A program made the translations under genes and the position numbers. From Planctomycetota bacterium (lineage in GTDB: Bacteria; Planctomycetota; Planctomycetia; Pirellulales; UBA1268), in NCBI GenBank assembly GCA_003669255.1, contig QWPO01000193.1, forward strand, positions 1 through 7,141: a stretch of 7,141 bases of DNA. Direction: 5' to 3'. Within the stretch, counting starts at the first letter, position 1; every line of letters starts with the position of its first letter. Below are positions 5,759 through 7,141 of this stretch, piece by piece. The notes under the pieces were generated by a model. The model was given only the letters and a program-made list of their open reading frames with translations. It searched no databases and was not told where the DNA came from.

Positions 5759-5842
5759 TCGTCGAAAACACCCACGGATTGGGTTGTCCAGTTGCGGGAG
5801 TCGTTGCCGGCCCCCGCCTCTCCCTCCTCCCCGACGGATCGC

Positions 5843-7141
5843 ATGCCTTTCCACGCTCGCATCTTGGTCCGGGGAGCCGTTGTGCTGCTCGGTGCCCTTG
5901 CCGTTGCCTCAGCCGCCCTTGTTGGGGCCGGTGACCTCGCCGGCCCGCTCGGGTCCCCGCAGCCGTTGGCAGCGAACCCGCTGGCAGACGTGACCGCGGC
6001 CCTCGGGGAGCCGGTTGCGATTTCGGCGACCATCGAACCAGGACACAACGGCACACCCGACGTGGTGGCCGTTACCGCGACCCTGGACGAGGGCTGGCAT
6101 CTCTATGCCATCAGCCAGAAGCCCGGCGGCCCCATCGCCACCCGCATCAAACTCGCCGACGACTCGCCCCGCGCGGCGGCCGCCGGCTTTGCCCCTGATT
6201 CGGAGCCACACAAGCGGACGGTCGACGACGTTCCCGCGTGGAAGGGCCTCGTGATCGAGGAGCATTCGGGCAAGGTCACGTGGCGAGCGCCGCTGCAGCC
6301 TGGCTCCGGCGATGTTCGTGGGTCGGTGAGCCTCCAACTCTGCCAGGACACCACGTGCCTGCCCCCGCAGACGATGCCGTTTACGGCCGTTTCCGGCGCG
6401 ACCCCTGGCGGTGGCTCTGCTGCGGCGAGCCTGGACTTCGTGGAGCATGTGCCCGAACGTACGCACGCGAAGATCCGGGCGGCGGTGAGAGCGGCAGCAG
6501 ACGGATCGTTGCCTGTGGTCGTGGAGTTGGTGCCGGACGACGGCTGGCACCTCTACCGGCCCGCCGACACGGCCAAGAGTGCTGTGGGGCAGGGAAAGCC
6601 AACGATCGTCTCGTCGGGCACGACCGCCGACTCCGCGGTCGCACGCGCCAGCGTGATGAAGGCCACTCCGACCACGCACGCCGACCTCGTGGAGGCCGGG
6701 GCGGTTGACGGCCCGATCACGTTCGAGATCGTGCTCTCGCGGCCAGCCGACGCCACCGGGCCGCTGGAGGCGGTGATCGGGTTTCAAACCTGTAGCGATC
6801 AGACCTGCGATCCGCCGACGGCCGTCCGCTTGACGGTCTCGCCGCCTGCCGCCGGTCGATCGGGCGGGAGCGTCGAGTTTGCCGGGGCAAAGTACGCGGA
6901 GGCCGCCAAGGGTGTGCAGCCGTTGGTGTCGGCAGCGGCCGCATCGCCAGCGTCACCGCCGGTGGTCGCCGCTGCCACCACTCCAGGCGTACCTGCGATG
7001 GGGGCGGCTCCCGCGACGGCCTCGATGCCCGCGGTTGCCCCCGCGCCGGCCGCGTCGATTTCGCTGCCCTTGGCGCTTCTGATGGGCCTCGCCGGCGGCC
7101 TGCTCCTCAACCTCATGCCCTGCGTTCTGCCGGTGCTCGGA
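5843..7141 (+). CDS. dsbD: DsbD-like thiol:disulfide interchange protein, N-terminal part
   Basis: The frame is open for 433 codons from ATG 5843 to the window edge with no stop. DsbD moves electrons from cytoplasmic thioredoxin across the membrane to periplasmic thiol proteins. After a signal peptide (RILVRGAVVLLGALAVASAA, about 6-25) come two tandem DsbD-alpha-like domains, each with GWHLY (84-88 and 234-238) and a Cys pair C-x4-C followed by x-P-P (C167/C172 and C317/C322). An Ala/Pro-rich linker (about 355-403) leads into a hydrophobic segment with NLMPCVLPVLG, the hallmark of the DsbD membrane domain; C427 corresponds to its first redox-active membrane Cys. E. coli DsbD has only one alpha domain. 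The rest of the membrane domain and any C-terminal thioredoxin domain lie beyond the window. No strong Shine-Dalgarno sequence is seen, only GGA a few bases upstream; the signal peptide supports this start. Confidence 0.92.
   Translation, partial: MPFHARILVRGAVVLLGALAVASAALVGAGDLAGPLGSPQPLAANPLADVTAALGEPVAISATIEPGHNGTPDVVAVTATLDEGWHLYAISQKPGGPIATRIKLADDSPRAAAAGFAPDSEPHKRTVDDVPAWKGLVIEEHSGKVTWRAPLQPGSGDVRGSVSLQLCQDTTCLPPQTMPFTAVSGATPGGGSAAASLDFVEHVPERTHAKIRAAVRAAADGSLPVVVELVPDDGWHLYRPADTAKSAVGQGKPTIVSSGTTADSAVARASVMKATPTTHADLVEAGAVDGPITFEIVLSRPADATGPLEAVIGFQTCSDQTCDPPTAVRLTVSPPAAGRSGGSVEFAGAKYAEAAKGVQPLVSAAAASPASPPVVAAATTPGVPAMGAAPATASMPAVAPAPAASISLPLALLMGLAGGLLLNLMPCVLPVLG

Noticed and set aside
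5909..6787. 292-codon minus-strand open frame over the DsbD-like gene
   Set aside because: The plus strand here encodes two matched GWHLY and C-x4-C domains after a signal peptide; the minus-strand translation has no recognisable feature.

Overview
The window is GC-rich (roughly two thirds G+C by eye) and looks like a chromosomal segment from a planctomycete-type bacterium. That placement rests on the combination of genes: a secreted DUF5117/DUF4953-type zinc metalloprotease, a very divergent phosphotransferase with an altered catalytic loop, a DsbD-like protein with a doubled periplasmic domain, an IS4-type transposase, and an intergenic island of palindromic repeats. The placement is inference; no rRNA or other phylogenetic marker is present.

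Layout: (1) 1-732, plus strand, the 3' part of an IS4-family DDE transposase whose start lies outside the window. (2) 733-1126, a gene-free repeat island between convergent genes. It holds a pair of about 58-bp inverted repeats (803-859 and 1046-1104), two compact hairpins (957-975 and 1039-1054), and a short stem right behind the transposase stop. (3) 1127-4562, minus strand, a tightly spaced three-gene run in the transcription order metalloprotease (4562-1818), degenerate PII-like protein (1797-1492), degenerate CheY-like receiver protein (1483-1127). Gaps are 20 nt and 8 nt, and each gene has its own recognisable Shine-Dalgarno sequence. (4) 4563-4663, a 101-bp divergent intergenic region. 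(5) 4664-5728, plus strand, a divergent aminoglycoside-phosphotransferase-fold protein. (6) 5843-7141, plus strand, the N-terminal 433 codons of a DsbD-like thiol:disulfide interchange protein, running off the window just as its first conserved transmembrane segment begins.

How the genes may work together: the minus-strand run looks like one transcription unit that pairs an exported protease with two small cytoplasmic proteins built on signalling folds (PII and receiver). In both, the residues that normally bind the ligand or carry the modification are partly missing. This is the most interesting part of the window: either a shared regulatory module or two domesticated signalling folds with a new role. 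The plus-strand phosphotransferase and DsbD-like genes are co-directional, 114 bp apart, and have no obvious functional link. No tRNA, rRNA, CRISPR array or riboswitch was seen.
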